Shown here one piece after another: positions 26,036-36,000 of a stretch of 64,000 bases of DNA (position 1 is the stretch's first letter; each line of letters begins with the position of its first letter). The stretch lies in contig NZ_JAGEVF010000001.1 of the NCBI RefSeq assembly GCF_017581965.1, forward strand, positions 476,961 through 540,960. The letters run 5' to 3'. Position numbers and translations under genes: made by a program. Under the pieces are notes generated by a model that was given only the letters and a program-made list of their open reading frames with translations, searched no databases and was not told the DNA's origin. The stretch comes from Winogradskyella pelagia (GTDB lineage: Bacteria > Bacteroidota > Bacteroidia > Flavobacteriales > Flavobacteriaceae).

Positions 26036-27832
26036 ATGTCAGCAACAGTAGAAAATCACATTCACGACGACCACGACGTACATCACCACAAAGAAACGTT
26101 TATCACTAAGTACATCTTTAGTCAAGATCATAAAATGATAGCTAAGCAGTACTTAATTACCGGTGTACTAGTAATGGGTGTTATTGGAATTTTAATGTCC
26201 TTGATGATACGCATGCAAATAGCGTGGCCAGAACAACCAAATGTAATATTTGACACGCTACTTGGCAAATGGGCACCAGATGGTGTTATGGACGCAGATA
26301 TTTATTTAGCACTAGTTACAATTCACGGAACCTTAATGGTGTTTTTTGTACTTACAGCTGGATTAAGTGGAACCTTTAGTAACCTCTTAATTCCATTACA
26401 AATTGGTGCAAGGGATATGGCATCTGGATTTCTTAATATGGTCTCATATTGGTTATTCTTTGTGTCATGTGTTATCATGATTGCTTCATTTTTTGTTGAG
26501 GCAGGTCCGGCAGCAGCTGGTTGGACGATATACCCACCATTATCGGCTTTACCTTTAGCTCAAGGTGGTTCGGGTCTAGGTATGACACTTTGGTTAGTTT
26601 CAATGGCAATATTTATTGCGTCGTCACTTTTGGGATCCCTAAATTACATCGTAACTGTTATTAATTTAAGGACCAAAGGTATGTCAATGACCAGATTACC
26701 ACTTACAATTTGGGCATTTTTTGTAACTGCAGTAATAGGTGTAATTTCCTTCCCGGTATTGTTGTCTGCGGCTTTATTGTTAATAATGGATAGAAGTTTT
26801 GGAACTTCATTTTTCTTATCGGATATATTTATTCAGGGAGAGGTTTTACACTATCAAGGTGGTTCACCGGTATTATTTGAGCATCTATTCTGGTTCTTAG
26901 GTCACCCTGAAGTATATATCGTGTTATTGCCAGCATTAGGTATAACATCTGAAATTATTGCGACAAATTCGCGTAAACCTATCTTTGGCTATCGCGCCAT
27001 GGTAGCATCAATTTTAGCTATTGCCTTTTTATCCACTATAGTTTGGGGTCACCACATGTTTATTTCTGGTATGAACCCATTCTTAGGATCGGTATTTACA
27101 TTTACCACTTTATTAATAGCTATTCCTTCAGCAGTAAAGGCATTTAATTACATAACCACCTTATGGAAAGGTAATCTACAAATGAATCCAGCTATGTTGT
27201 TTTCAATTGGTTTGGTATCTACATTTATTACTGGTGGTTTAACAGGTATTATTTTAGGTGATAGCGCATTAGATATCAATGTTCACGACACATATTTTGT
27301 AGTGGCGCACTTCCATTTAGTAATGGGTATTTCAGCACTATATGGTGTATTTGCTGGAATTTACCATTGGTTCCCAAGAATGTATGGACGAATGATGAAT
27401 AAAAATTTAGGATACTTGCATTTCTGGGTTACGGCAATATGTGCCTACGGTGTATTCTTCCCAATGCATTTTATAGGAATGGCAGGTTTACCAAGACGTT
27501 ATTACACCAATTCAAACTTCCCACTTTTTGATGATACAACAAATACCCAAATGGTTATTACAATGTTTGCTTTGGTTGGTGGTGCTGTACAGTTAGTATT
27601 CTTATACAACTTTATTAGTAGTATCTTTTATGGAAAAAAATCAGAACAGAATCCATGGCGTTCTAACACATTAGAATGGACGGCTCCTGTAAAGCATATG
27701 CACGGTAATTGGCCCGGAGCAATCCCTCATGTATACCGTTGGTCATACGATTATAGTAAGCCAGGGCACGAGGAAGATTTTGTACCGCAAAATGTACCTT
27801 TAAAAGAAGGAGAGGAAGAACTACATCACTAA
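26036..27832 (+). CDS. coxA: Cytochrome c oxidase subunit I (aa3-type)
   Basis: This 598-residue protein has the twelve-helix heme-copper oxidase core. The active-site set is present: HPEVY with CuB ligand His290, proton-channel Glu292 and cross-linked Tyr294; His339-His340 (WGHHMF); and the heme ligands in HDTYFVVAHFHLVMG. The Glu in HPEV places it with type A1 oxidases. A His-rich N-terminus (HIHDDHDVHHHKE) precedes the first helix. It reduces oxygen to water and pumps protons. It ends the act-cox operon and is followed by a strong terminator. Confidence 0.96.
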   Translation: MSATVENHIHDDHDVHHHKETFITKYIFSQDHKMIAKQYLITGVLVMGVIGILMSLMIRMQIAWPEQPNVIFDTLLGKWAPDGVMDADIYLALVTIHGTLMVFFVLTAGLSGTFSNLLIPLQIGARDMASGFLNMVSYWLFFVSCVIMIASFFVEAGPAAAGWTIYPPLSALPLAQGGSGLGMTLWLVSMAIFIASSLLGSLNYIVTVINLRTKGMSMTRLPLTIWAFFVTAVIGVISFPVLLSAALLLIMDRSFGTSFFLSDIFIQGEVLHYQGGSPVLFEHLFWFLGHPEVYIVLLPALGITSEIIATNSRKPIFGYRAMVASILAIAFLSTIVWGHHMFISGMNPFLGSVFTFTTLLIAIPSAVKAFNYITTLWKGNLQMNPAMLFSIGLVSTFITGGLTGIILGDSALDINVHDTYFVVAHFHLVMGISALYGVFAGIYHWFPRMYGRMMNKNLGYLHFWVTAICAYGVFFPMHFIGMAGLPRRYYTNSNFPLFDDTTNTQMVITMFALVGGAVQLVFLYNFISSIFYGKKSEQNPWRSNTLEWTAPVKHMHGNWPGAIPHVYRWSYDYSKPGHEEDFVPQNVPLKEGEEELHH

Positions 27833-27857
27833 GTTGAGTATCATCCTAGAAATTATA

Positions 27858-27888
27858 AAAAAGCCTTTCCTCTTTGGAAAGGCTTTTT
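27858..27888 (+). terminator. Terminator of the act-cox operon
   Basis: AAAAAGCCTTTCC and GGAAAGGCTTTTT form a perfect 13-bp stem with a 5-nt loop and a T-run, 25 nt after coxA. Confidence 0.9.
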
Positions 27889-27891
27889 CTT

Positions 27892-27899
27892 TATCTTTG
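27892..27899 (+). promoter_or_regulatory. Candidate -7 element for ruvB
   Basis: TATCTTTG fits TAnnTTTG, with start near 27906 and ruvB at 27965. A TTTG at 27873-27876 is only 15 nt upstream and lies inside the terminator, so the -33 match is poor. Confidence 0.35.
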
Positions 27900-27964
27900 T
27901 TTAAAGCTGATGTTTTATAGACTTTAAATGTTTAATGTAATTTCAGCAGACTTCAAAACTAAAT

Positions 27965-28987
27965 ATGAACGAAAACCTTAATCCATCTAACGATAATTTT
28001 AGTCCAGAAGAACTCGATGTAGAAAAGAAGTTAAGGCCCTTAACGTTTGAGGATTTTACTGGTCAAGATCAAGTCCTAGAAAATCTCCTTGTTTTTGTTC
28101 AAGCTGCCAATTTACGTGACGAAGCTTTAGATCACACGTTGTTTCACGGACCTCCGGGATTGGGTAAAACAACACTTGCACATATTTTGGCTAACGAGTT
28201 AGATGTTGGTATCAAAGTTACTTCAGGTCCTGTATTGGATAAACCAGGAGATTTGGCAGGATTGCTTACTAATTTGGAAGATCGTGATGTGCTTTTCATT
28301 GATGAAATTCATCGCCTAAGCCCAATCGTAGAGGAGTATTTGTACTCGGCAATGGAAGATTATAAGATTGATATTATGATAGAGTCCGGACCAAATGCAA
28401 GGACAGTACAAATAAATCTTAATCCTTTTACTTTAGTTGGTGCGACAACCAGATCAGGTTTATTAACTGCACCAATGCGTGCCCGCTTTGGCATTAGTAG
28501 CCGTCTTCAATATTATAAAACAGATTTGTTAACTGCCATTGTCCAACGGAGTGCATCAATTCTGAACGTGCCAATATCTATGGAAGCTGCTATTGAAATA
28601 GCAGGTCGTAGCCGAGGAACACCACGTATAGCAAATGCATTGTTACGACGCGTAAGGGATTTTGCACAGATAAAAGGCAACGGAAATATTGATATAGCTA
28701 TAGCCAGGTTTGCCCTAGAGGCGCTAAACGTAGATGCACATGGCTTAGATGAAATGGATAATAAAATTCTTAGTACAATAATAGATAAGTTTAAAGGAGG
28801 TCCTGTCGGAATTACCACTTTAGCTACAGCAGTGAGTGAGAGTGCAGAGACTATAGAGGAGGTTTATGAACCATTTCTGATACAACAAGGCTTCATCATG
28901 CGCACACCCCGTGGCCGTGAAGTGACAGAACAGGCTTATAAGCATTTAGGAAAAATTAAAGGACCAACGCAAGGCGGATTATTTTGA
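27965..28987 (+). CDS. ruvB: Holliday junction branch migration helicase RuvB
   Basis: This 340-residue protein has the full RuvB layout. It has an AAA+ domain with Walker [10 protein letters not shown] (Lys68), Walker [11 protein letters not shown], sensor [19 protein letters not shown] and the RuvB beta-hairpin region. The lid follows with arginine [17 protein letters not shown], and the C-terminal winged helix contains [14 protein letters not shown]. It drives branch migration with RuvA, which is encoded about 4.4 kb downstream rather than adjacent. queG follows after a 40-nt gap holding a palindromic repeat. Confidence 0.97.
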   Translation: MNENLNPSNDNFSPEELDVEKKLRPLTFEDFTGQDQVLENLLVFVQAANLRDEALDHTLFHGPPGLGKTTLAHILANELDVGIKVTSGPVLDKPGDLAGLLTNLEDRDVLFIDEIHRLSPIVEEYLYSAMEDYKIDIMIESGPNARTVQINLNPFTLVGATTRSGLLTAPMRARFGISSRLQYYKTDLLTAIVQRSASILNVPISMEAAIEIAGRSRGTPRIANALLRRVRDFAQIKGNGNIDIAIARFALEALNVDAHGLDEMDNKILSTIIDKFKGGPVGITTLATAVSESAETIEEVYEPFLIQQGFIMRTPRGREVTEQAYKHLGKIKGPTQGGLF

Positions 28988-28998
28988 CACCTTTTGTC

Positions 28999-29019
28999 AT
29001 TCTGAACTTGTTTCAGAAT
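28999..29019. repeat. Short palindromic intergenic repeat
   Basis: ATTCTGAA (28999-29006), loop CTTGT, TTCAGAAT (29012-29019) lies within GTCATTCTGAACTTGTTTCA. This resembles the 'GTCATTCTGAA...TTCAGAATC' palindromes scattered between genes in many Bacteroidota genomes. It fills the 40-nt ruvB-queG gap. Only one copy occurs in this window. Confidence 0.5.
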
Positions 29020-29027
29020 CTTTTAAT

Positions 29028-29954
29028 ATGATCAACAACAAATCCAAATACACTGAACTTATTAAAACCGGAGCCAAACGCCTCGGTTTTTTATCTTGTG
29101 GTATAAGTAAAGCCGAATTTTTGGAAGAGGAGGCTCCGAGACTAGAAGCTTGGCTCAATAAGAGTATGCATGGCGAAATGCGCTATATGGAAAACTATTT
29201 TGATAAGCGCTTAGATCCAACCTTACTGGTTGAAGGTTCTAAAAGTGTGGTGTCTTTGCTGTTGAATTACTACCCGTCGGAATTTCAAAATGAAGAATCA
29301 TATAAACTATCTAAATACGCCTACGGTACAGACTATCACTTTGTGATAAAGGATAAGTTAAAAGAACTATTGCACTTTATTAAAGAGGAAATAGGACATG
29401 TTCACGGCCGTGCTTTTGTAGATTCTGCACCTGTTTTGGACAAAGCCTGGGCTGCAAAGTCTGGTTTAGGTTGGATGGGCAAGCACTCAAATTTACTGAC
29501 CCAACAAGTAGGTTCCTTTTATTTTATTGCAGAGCTTATCATTGATTTAGAATTAGAATATGACACGCCCGTAACTGACCATTGTGGTACTTGTACGGCG
29601 TGTATCGACGCTTGTCCAACAAAAGCCATAACTGAGCCTTATGTGGTAGATGGTAGCAAGTGTATTTCCTATTTTACCATAGAATTAAAAGAAAATATCC
29701 CAACAGAATTTAAAGATCAATTGGACAATTGGATGTTTGGCTGTGATGTTTGTCAGGACGTCTGCCCTTGGAACCGCTTTTCAAAATCCCATAAGGAGCC
29801 TCTGTTCTATCCGCATCCAGAATTATTGGATATGACTAAAAAAGATTGGGATGAGATTACAGAAGATACCTTTAAGAAGGTATTTAATAACTCTGCCGTA
29901 AAACGTACAAAATTTTCTGGATTAAAAAGGAATATTGAATTTTTGAAAAAGTAA
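29028..29954 (+). CDS. queG: Epoxyqueuosine reductase QueG
   Basis: This 308-residue protein matches QueG. The cobalamin-binding N-terminal domain includes [17 protein letters not shown] and [27 protein letters not shown]. It is followed by two [4Fe-4S] motifs: [13 protein letters not shown] and [11 protein letters not shown]. It reduces epoxyqueuosine to queuosine in tRNA, the last step of the pathway, in the cytoplasm. The start ATG lies 8 nt after a palindromic repeat. Co-transcription with ruvB is likely. Confidence 0.95.
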   Translation: MINNKSKYTELIKTGAKRLGFLSCGISKAEFLEEEAPRLEAWLNKSMHGEMRYMENYFDKRLDPTLLVEGSKSVVSLLLNYYPSEFQNEESYKLSKYAYGTDYHFVIKDKLKELLHFIKEEIGHVHGRAFVDSAPVLDKAWAAKSGLGWMGKHSNLLTQQVGSFYFIAELIIDLELEYDTPVTDHCGTCTACIDACPTKAITEPYVVDGSKCISYFTIELKENIPTEFKDQLDNWMFGCDVCQDVCPWNRFSKSHKEPLFYPHPELLDMTKKDWDEITEDTFKKVFNNSAVKRTKFSGLKRNIEFLKK

Positions 29955-29972
29955 ATTAAAGCTGACGTTGCT

Positions 29973-29980
29973 TATCTTTG
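29973..29980 (+). promoter_or_regulatory. Candidate -7 element for maeB
   Basis: TATCTTTG matches the -7 consensus with a predicted start near 29987, 14 nt before the maeB ATG. No TTG lies at proper -33 spacing. Confidence 0.35.
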
Positions 29981-30000
29981 TTTCATAATCCATTAGGTAT

Positions 30001-32286
30001 ATGAGCAAAGAAAGTAAACGTATTGAAGCTTTGGTATATCATGCCAAACCAACTCCAGGTAAGATAAAAGTAGTCCCATCTAAGAAATACGCCACTCAGC
30101 GCGACTTATCACTCGCCTATTCTCCAGGTGTTGCAGAGCCCTGTTTAGAAATTGAAAAGGCTATTGAGAACGTGTATAAGTACACTGCAAAAGGAAATTT
30201 AGTTGCAGTAATTTCAAATGGTACAGCAGTTCTAGGTCTTGGAAATATTGGTCCTGAAGCCTCTAAGCCAGTTATGGAGGGTAAAGGCCTTCTCTTTAAG
30301 ATTTTCGCGGATATTGATGTATTTGATATAGAAGTTGACACTGAGGATGTGGACGCTTTTGTAGAAACCGTGAAACATATTGCACCAACTTTTGGAGGTA
30401 TTAATCTCGAGGACATTAAAGCCCCAGAAGCTTTTGAGATAGAACGAAGACTTAAAGAAGAGTTGGATATTCCCGTGATGCACGATGACCAACACGGAAC
30501 AGCCATTATCTCTGCGGCCGCTTTATTAAATGCGTTAGAACTGGCCAATAAAACTATTGAAGAGGTTAAAATTGTTGTTAGTGGAGCAGGTGCGGCTGCT
30601 GTATCTTGTACAAGGCTTTACAAAGCTTTTGGTGCAAAACAAGACAATATAGTTATGCTGGATAGCAAAGGTGTTATAACCCAGGACCGTGAAAATCTAA
30701 CACCTCAAAAAGCTGAATTTGCAACAAAACGTAATATTGGAACCTTGAATGAAGCCATGAAAGATGCTGATGTATTTATTGGATTGTCGAAAGCAAATAT
30801 TGTGACTCCTGAAATGTTGAGTTCCATGGCTAAAAATCCAATCGTTTTTGCCATGGCGAATCCAGACCCAGAAATAGCCTATAAACTGGCTATTGAAACA
30901 CGTGAGGATATTATAATGGCTACAGGTAGGAGCGATCATCCTAATCAGGTAAATAATGTGCTGGGCTTCCCATTTATTTTTAGAGGAGCGCTAGATGTTA
31001 GAGCTACAAAAATAAATGAGGACATGAAAATGGCGGCAGTAAAGGCATTGTCTAATTTAGCTAAAGAACCAGTACCAGAACAGGTAAATATCGCTTATGG
31101 AGAAACACGTCTCACTTTTGGGCGGGACTATATAATTCCGAAACCATTTGACCCTAGGCTCATTGCTGAAATTCCACCTGCGGTTGCTAGAGCTGCAATG
31201 GATACCGGTGTGGCTAAAGAACCTATTGAAGATTGGAATAGATATAAAAACAATCTTTTAGACAGATTAGGGTCTGACAACAAGTTGGTAAGACTATTGC
31301 TCAACCGAGCACGTACCAATCCAAAGCGAGTGGTATTTACCGAAGCAGACCAACTAAATGTTTTAAAGGCAGCACAAATTGTATATGATGAAGGAGTGGC
31401 AGAACCTATTTTACTAGGAAGGGAAGACGCTATAAAATCCATGATGCAGGAAATAGACTTTGAGGCTGAAGTACAAATCATTGACCCCAAGGCAGATAAC
31501 CAAACGGAGCGCAAAAATAAATATGCCGACGCCTATTGGGAGAAACACAAACGCGATGGTGTTACTCAATATTCTGCGCGAAAAATTATGCGCGAACGGA
31601 ATTATTTTGGAGCAATGATGGTTAATGAGGGCGATGCCGATGCCCTAATATCTGGTTTTTCCAGAAGTTATCCAAGTGTGGTTAAGCCAATGCTAGAACT
31701 TATTGGGATGGCTAAAGGGGTTACACGTGTTGCCACAACTAATGTAATGATGACCCAACGAGGACCATTATTTCTTAGTGATACGGCAATAAATATAGAT
31801 CCCACTGCGGAAGACTTAGCGCGAATTGCATATATGACCTCAAAGGTATGTAAGATGTTTGGCGTTGACCCAATAATTGCTATGACCTCCTATTCAAACT
31901 TTGGGTCATCTAATCACCCAAATGCATCTAAAGTTAATAAAGCCGTAAAAATACTTCACGACACCTATCCTAATATGGTAGTCGATGGAGAGGTACAAAC
32001 AGATTTTGCACTTAATCCAGATATGCTTCAGGATATCTTTCCGTTCTCTAAGTTGGCAGGCAGAAAAGTTAACACCTTGATTTTTCCGAATTTAGATTCA
32101 GCTAACATTACCTATAAACTCCTTAAAGAATTAAATAAGGCAGAATCTATTGGGCCTATAATGATTGGCATGAACAAGCCAGTTCACATCCTGCAATTGG
32201 ACGCTAGCGTTGATGAAATTGTAAACATGGCTTCCGTTGCCGTCATCGATGCTCAAGAGCGCGAAAAACGACAGCAGAAACAATGA
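30001..32286 (+). CDS. maeB: NADP-dependent malic enzyme with phosphotransacetylase-like C-terminus
   Basis: This 761-residue protein has the MaeB architecture. The N-terminal malic enzyme part (1-~430) carries SLAYSPGVAEPCLEI, VMHDDQHGTAIISAAALLNA, VSGAGAAAVSC (NAD(P) site) and FAMANPDPEI. The C-terminal ~330 residues form a phosphotransacetylase-like domain (RVVFTEADQLNVLKAAQIV, INIDPTAEDLARIA, MTSYSNFGSSNHP). It decarboxylates malate to pyruvate, supplying NADPH. In MaeB proteins the C-terminal domain is thought to be regulatory, responding to acetyl-CoA, rather than catalytic. Confidence 0.95.
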   Translation: MSKESKRIEALVYHAKPTPGKIKVVPSKKYATQRDLSLAYSPGVAEPCLEIEKAIENVYKYTAKGNLVAVISNGTAVLGLGNIGPEASKPVMEGKGLLFKIFADIDVFDIEVDTEDVDAFVETVKHIAPTFGGINLEDIKAPEAFEIERRLKEELDIPVMHDDQHGTAIISAAALLNALELANKTIEEVKIVVSGAGAAAVSCTRLYKAFGAKQDNIVMLDSKGVITQDRENLTPQKAEFATKRNIGTLNEAMKDADVFIGLSKANIVTPEMLSSMAKNPIVFAMANPDPEIAYKLAIETREDIIMATGRSDHPNQVNNVLGFPFIFRGALDVRATKINEDMKMAAVKALSNLAKEPVPEQVNIAYGETRLTFGRDYIIPKPFDPRLIAEIPPAVARAAMDTGVAKEPIEDWNRYKNNLLDRLGSDNKLVRLLLNRARTNPKRVVFTEADQLNVLKAAQIVYDEGVAEPILLGREDAIKSMMQEIDFEAEVQIIDPKADNQTERKNKYADAYWEKHKRDGVTQYSARKIMRERNYFGAMMVNEGDADALISGFSRSYPSVVKPMLELIGMAKGVTRVATTNVMMTQRGPLFLSDTAINIDPTAEDLARIAYMTSKVCKMFGVDPIIAMTSYSNFGSSNHPNASKVNKAVKILHDTYPNMVVDGEVQTDFALNPDMLQDIFPFSKLAGRKVNTLIFPNLDSANITYKLLKELNKAESIGPIMIGMNKPVHILQLDASVDEIVNMASVAVIDAQEREKRQQKQ

Positions 32287-32309
32287 GATTTTTAACTGAT
32301 ATATCCCAA

Positions 32310-32339
32310 TTTGAATTGTAAATAAATTTATTACATTTG
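32310..32339 (+). promoter_or_regulatory. Promoter upstream of ruvA-sprA
   Basis: TTTG (32310-32313), 18 nt, then TACATTTG (32332-32339) is a strong consensus match. The start would be near 32346, giving a leader of ~105 nt before ruvA. Because sprA overlaps the ruvA stop, this is also the best promoter for sprA. Confidence 0.7.
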
Positions 32340-32376
32340 GGACGTTAACCTATGAACTAAAAGAAATACTGATTAG

Positions 32377-32400
32377 ATGCTTTTTATATGAGAAAAGCAT
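32377..32400 (+). promoter_or_regulatory. Hairpin in the ruvA leader
   Basis: Perfect 8-bp arms ATGCTTTT (32377-32384) and AAAAGCAT (32393-32400) flank an 8-nt loop inside the predicted untranslated leader. Function unknown; there is no T-run, so it is not a typical terminator. Confidence 0.4.
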
Positions 32401-32450
32401 TCATAATTCCATGGTTTAAATAGGTTAATCTAAGTTCAGAGTAGAATTTT

Positions 32451-33032
32451 ATGATTACACACTTAGAGGGTAAACTTGTTGAAAAAAACCCTACCGATGT
32501 TGTTATAGATTGCAATGGTGTAGGTTATTTTATAAACATTTCGCTTCATACATTTTCACAGATTCCAGATAAGGAACATCTGAAGCTGTATACGTTTTTG
32601 CAGGTTAGAGAGGATTCTCATAGTCTTTACGGGTTCTCGTCAAAGATAGAACGTGAAATTTTCAAATTATTAATTTCCGTTAGCGGTATTGGAGCCAATA
32701 CGGCACGCACCATGTTATCATCACTTTCTCCGGATCAAGTAAAAGAAGGAATAGCCAATGAAAATGTGGCTTTAATTCAAAGTGTGAAAGGCATTGGAGC
32801 GAAGACCGCTCAACGTGTTATTATTGATTTAAAGGACAAAGTGTTAAAAGTCTATGGTCTAGACGAACTTTCATTAATACCGAACAATACTAACAAAGAT
32901 GAAGCGTTATCTGCTTTAGACGTTTTAGGCTTTAACAAAAAACAGTCGGAAAAAGTAATAGAGAGAATTATAAAAAACCAACCAGATGCCCAAGTGGAGC
33001 AAATCATTAAAGAAGCTCTTAAAAACTTGTAA
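32451..33032 (+). CDS. ruvA: Holliday junction branch migration protein RuvA
   Basis: This 193-residue protein has an OB-fold N-terminal domain (MITHLEGKLVEKNPTDVVID, LHTFSQIP, LYTFLQVREDSHSLYGF). Two helix-hairpin-helix motifs follow (ISVSGIGANTARTML and QSVKGIGAKTAQRVIIDLKD), then the C-terminal RuvB-binding helices (DEALSALDVLGF). It binds four-way junctions and loads RuvB. Its stop codon shares one base with the sprA start, so the two genes are translationally coupled. Confidence 0.96.
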   Translation: MITHLEGKLVEKNPTDVVIDCNGVGYFINISLHTFSQIPDKEHLKLYTFLQVREDSHSLYGFSSKIEREIFKLLISVSGIGANTARTMLSSLSPDQVKEGIANENVALIQSVKGIGAKTAQRVIIDLKDKVLKVYGLDELSLIPNNTNKDEALSALDVLGFNKKQSEKVIERIIKNQPDAQVEQIIKEALKNL

Positions 33033-36000
33033 TGCAATTGACCAGAACTAACTATAATCAGCTTAAATCATCTTGTTTTCATTGCCTTATAGTCATACTA
33101 TTGCTATTTGGTGCTGGCGTAAGTGCACAAGAAACTGAACCAGAAGGTGAAGTACAAGACTCTACCAAAACAACCTTTGCCTTTGGTAAAATAGCAATGC
33201 CTAACCCAAACAGTATTGTTTCTAAATATACTTACGATCCTATATTGGACAGATATATCTACACTGAAAAAATCGGCAATTTTAATGTTAACTATCCGCT
33301 AATCCTTACACCTGAAGAGTTTAGAAAATTAGTGCTTCAAGAAAAGCTCAAAGAGTACTACAAGCGCGTGGCAGATGCTCAAGAGGGAAAAAAAGAGGGA
33401 ACTGAAGAGGACCAGAAGAATTTATTGCCAGAATTCTATGTGAGATCAGGATTATTTGAAACGATTTTTGGTGGGAACACCATTAATGTAGTACCTCAAG
33501 GTTCGGTTGAAGTAGATTTGGGTGTTTTGTTTTCGAGGCAGGACAATCCATCTTTTTCCCCTAGAAATAGAACAAATTTCACCTTCGATTTCGATCAACG
33601 CATAAGTTTAAGCCTTCTAGGAAAAGTGGGGACGAGACTTCAGGTAACTGCTAATTACGATACCGAATCTACTTTTGATTTTCAGAATTTAGTGAAATTA
33701 GAATATACTCCTACTGAAGATGATATAGTTAGAAAAATTGAAGTTGGTAATGTAAATATGCCTCTCAATAGCTCATTGATAACAGGTGCTCAAAGCCTAT
33801 TTGGTGTTAAAACTGAATTGCAATTTGGTAAAACTAGAGTAACAGCGGTGTTCTCAGAGCAACAATCGCAATCACGATCTGTAGTTGCAGCAGGAGGAGG
33901 AACGCTAGAGGAGTTTGAATTCTTTGCAAGAGACTATGACGAAAATAGACACTTCTTCTTAGCACAGTATTTTGAGGATAATTATGATAAAGCGTTGTTA
34001 CAATATCCGTTTATAGATAATCAAGGTCTTCAAATTACAAGAGTAGAAGCCTGGGTGACCAATAGGAATAACCAAACCGAGAACGTAAGAAATGTTGTTG
34101 CCTTTCAAGATTTAGGAGAATCTGATCCTACCCCAGATAAAGTAAGCTTACCTTTTGATGATTTAGGAAACCCAATTCCTGGTTTCCCTGCCAATTTTTT
34201 TAATGTAGCGCCAGGAGCTTTTCCAGATAATGGTAATAATGATTTAGATCCAACGGCAATTGGTTCAACATCTATTCTTAACGACAACATTAGAGATATT
34301 ACTAATGTTGAAGCTGGAATTTCGGTAGATGCACAAGAAGGGTTTGATTATGGGAAAATGGAAGGTGCGAGAAAGTTAATTGAAGGACAAGATTATTTTT
34401 TAAGCACGGACTTAGGTTATATTTCTTTAAATCAGCGTTTATTAAATGACGAAGTGCTTGCGGTTGCATTTCAATTTACAGTGGGTGGCCAGGTGTATCA
34501 AGTAGGTGAATTTGCAAACGACGGTGTTGATGCGACACAGGTAGATGAAGGAAACAATGGAAATGAGGTTATCAATAATCAGAGTTTGGTTTTAAAGATG
34601 CTAAAGAGTGCTGTAACAGCGGTGGATCAACCTATCTGGACTTTAATGATGAAAAACATCTACGATACTGGGGCTTTTCAATTAAGTCAAGAAGATTTTA
34701 GACTGAACATATTTTACACGGAAGCATCGGCACTTAATTATATCACACCAGTGGAAGGGACGTCATTCCCAATTTACGACAATAACACACCAAACAATCC
34801 TAATGACGATTCTCAAATTCAAGAAACACCATTAATACGGTTGTTCCATCTAGATAGATTAAATTTTAATAATGACCCTCAAGAGGGAGGTGATGGGTTT
34901 TTTGATTATGTGCCAGGACGAACCGTTTTAGTGCAAAATGGTAAAATTGTATTTACCAAAACAGAACCGTTTGGGCGATATTTATTTGACGTGTTGGACG
35001 ATCCAAATGACCCTGGCGATTATGAGGATGAATTATTTGACAACCCAAACCAAGAGAAGTATGTTTACGACTTACTCTATAAGTCAACAAAAACTCAAGC
35101 TTTAGAAGAAGCTCAAAAAGACAAGTTTCAAATCAAAGGACGCTTTAAAAGTAGTGGTGGCGATGGAGGTATTCCAATAGGAGCATTTAATGTACCAAGA
35201 GGCTCGGTTAGAGTTACTGCAGGTGGTAGGCTTTTAGTAGAAGGGATTGATTATACAGTTAATTACCAGCTAGGTCGCGTAGAAATTTTAGATGAAGCCT
35301 TAAAGGCCTCAAATACACCAATCAATGTTTCGGTTGAAAACAATGCCGTATTTGGTCAGCAAACAAGACGATTCTCAGGTATAAATGTAGAGCATCAGTT
35401 CAACGAGAATTTTGTACTTGGGGCAACTTTATTAAACCTAAATGAACGCCCCATAACGCAAAAGGCAAATTTTGACACAGAGCCCATTAATAATACCATC
35501 TTTGGTTTTAATGGTAATTATTCTACAGAAGTACCCTTTTTAACTAGACTAGCCAATAAATTACCTAATGTTGATACTGACGTTCCATCGAATCTGTCTG
35601 TTAGGGGTGAATTTGCATATTTGTTGCCAGGAGCTCCGAAAGGAACAGATTTCAATGGTGAAGCTACTGCTTATATTGATGATTTTGAAGGTACCCAAGG
35701 TGCAATTGATTTACTAAGTCCATTGTCTTGGTTCTTATCAAGTAGGCCGGCAGAATTACCAGGCATAAGAGGAAATAGTATTAACGGTCCAGAAAGTGGT
35801 TGGGGAAGGGCTTTTTTAAATTGGTATACCATTGACCCTATATTTTACAGTAACCAGAGACCAGATGGAATAACGGATGATGATGTTTCCAATTTATATA
35901 CACGTAGAGTATTCATAGATGAAATATTCCCTCAAATTGATATCGTTCAAGGGCAAACCTCAGTTATTAATACTTTAGATTTAGTCTATTACCCCTCTGA

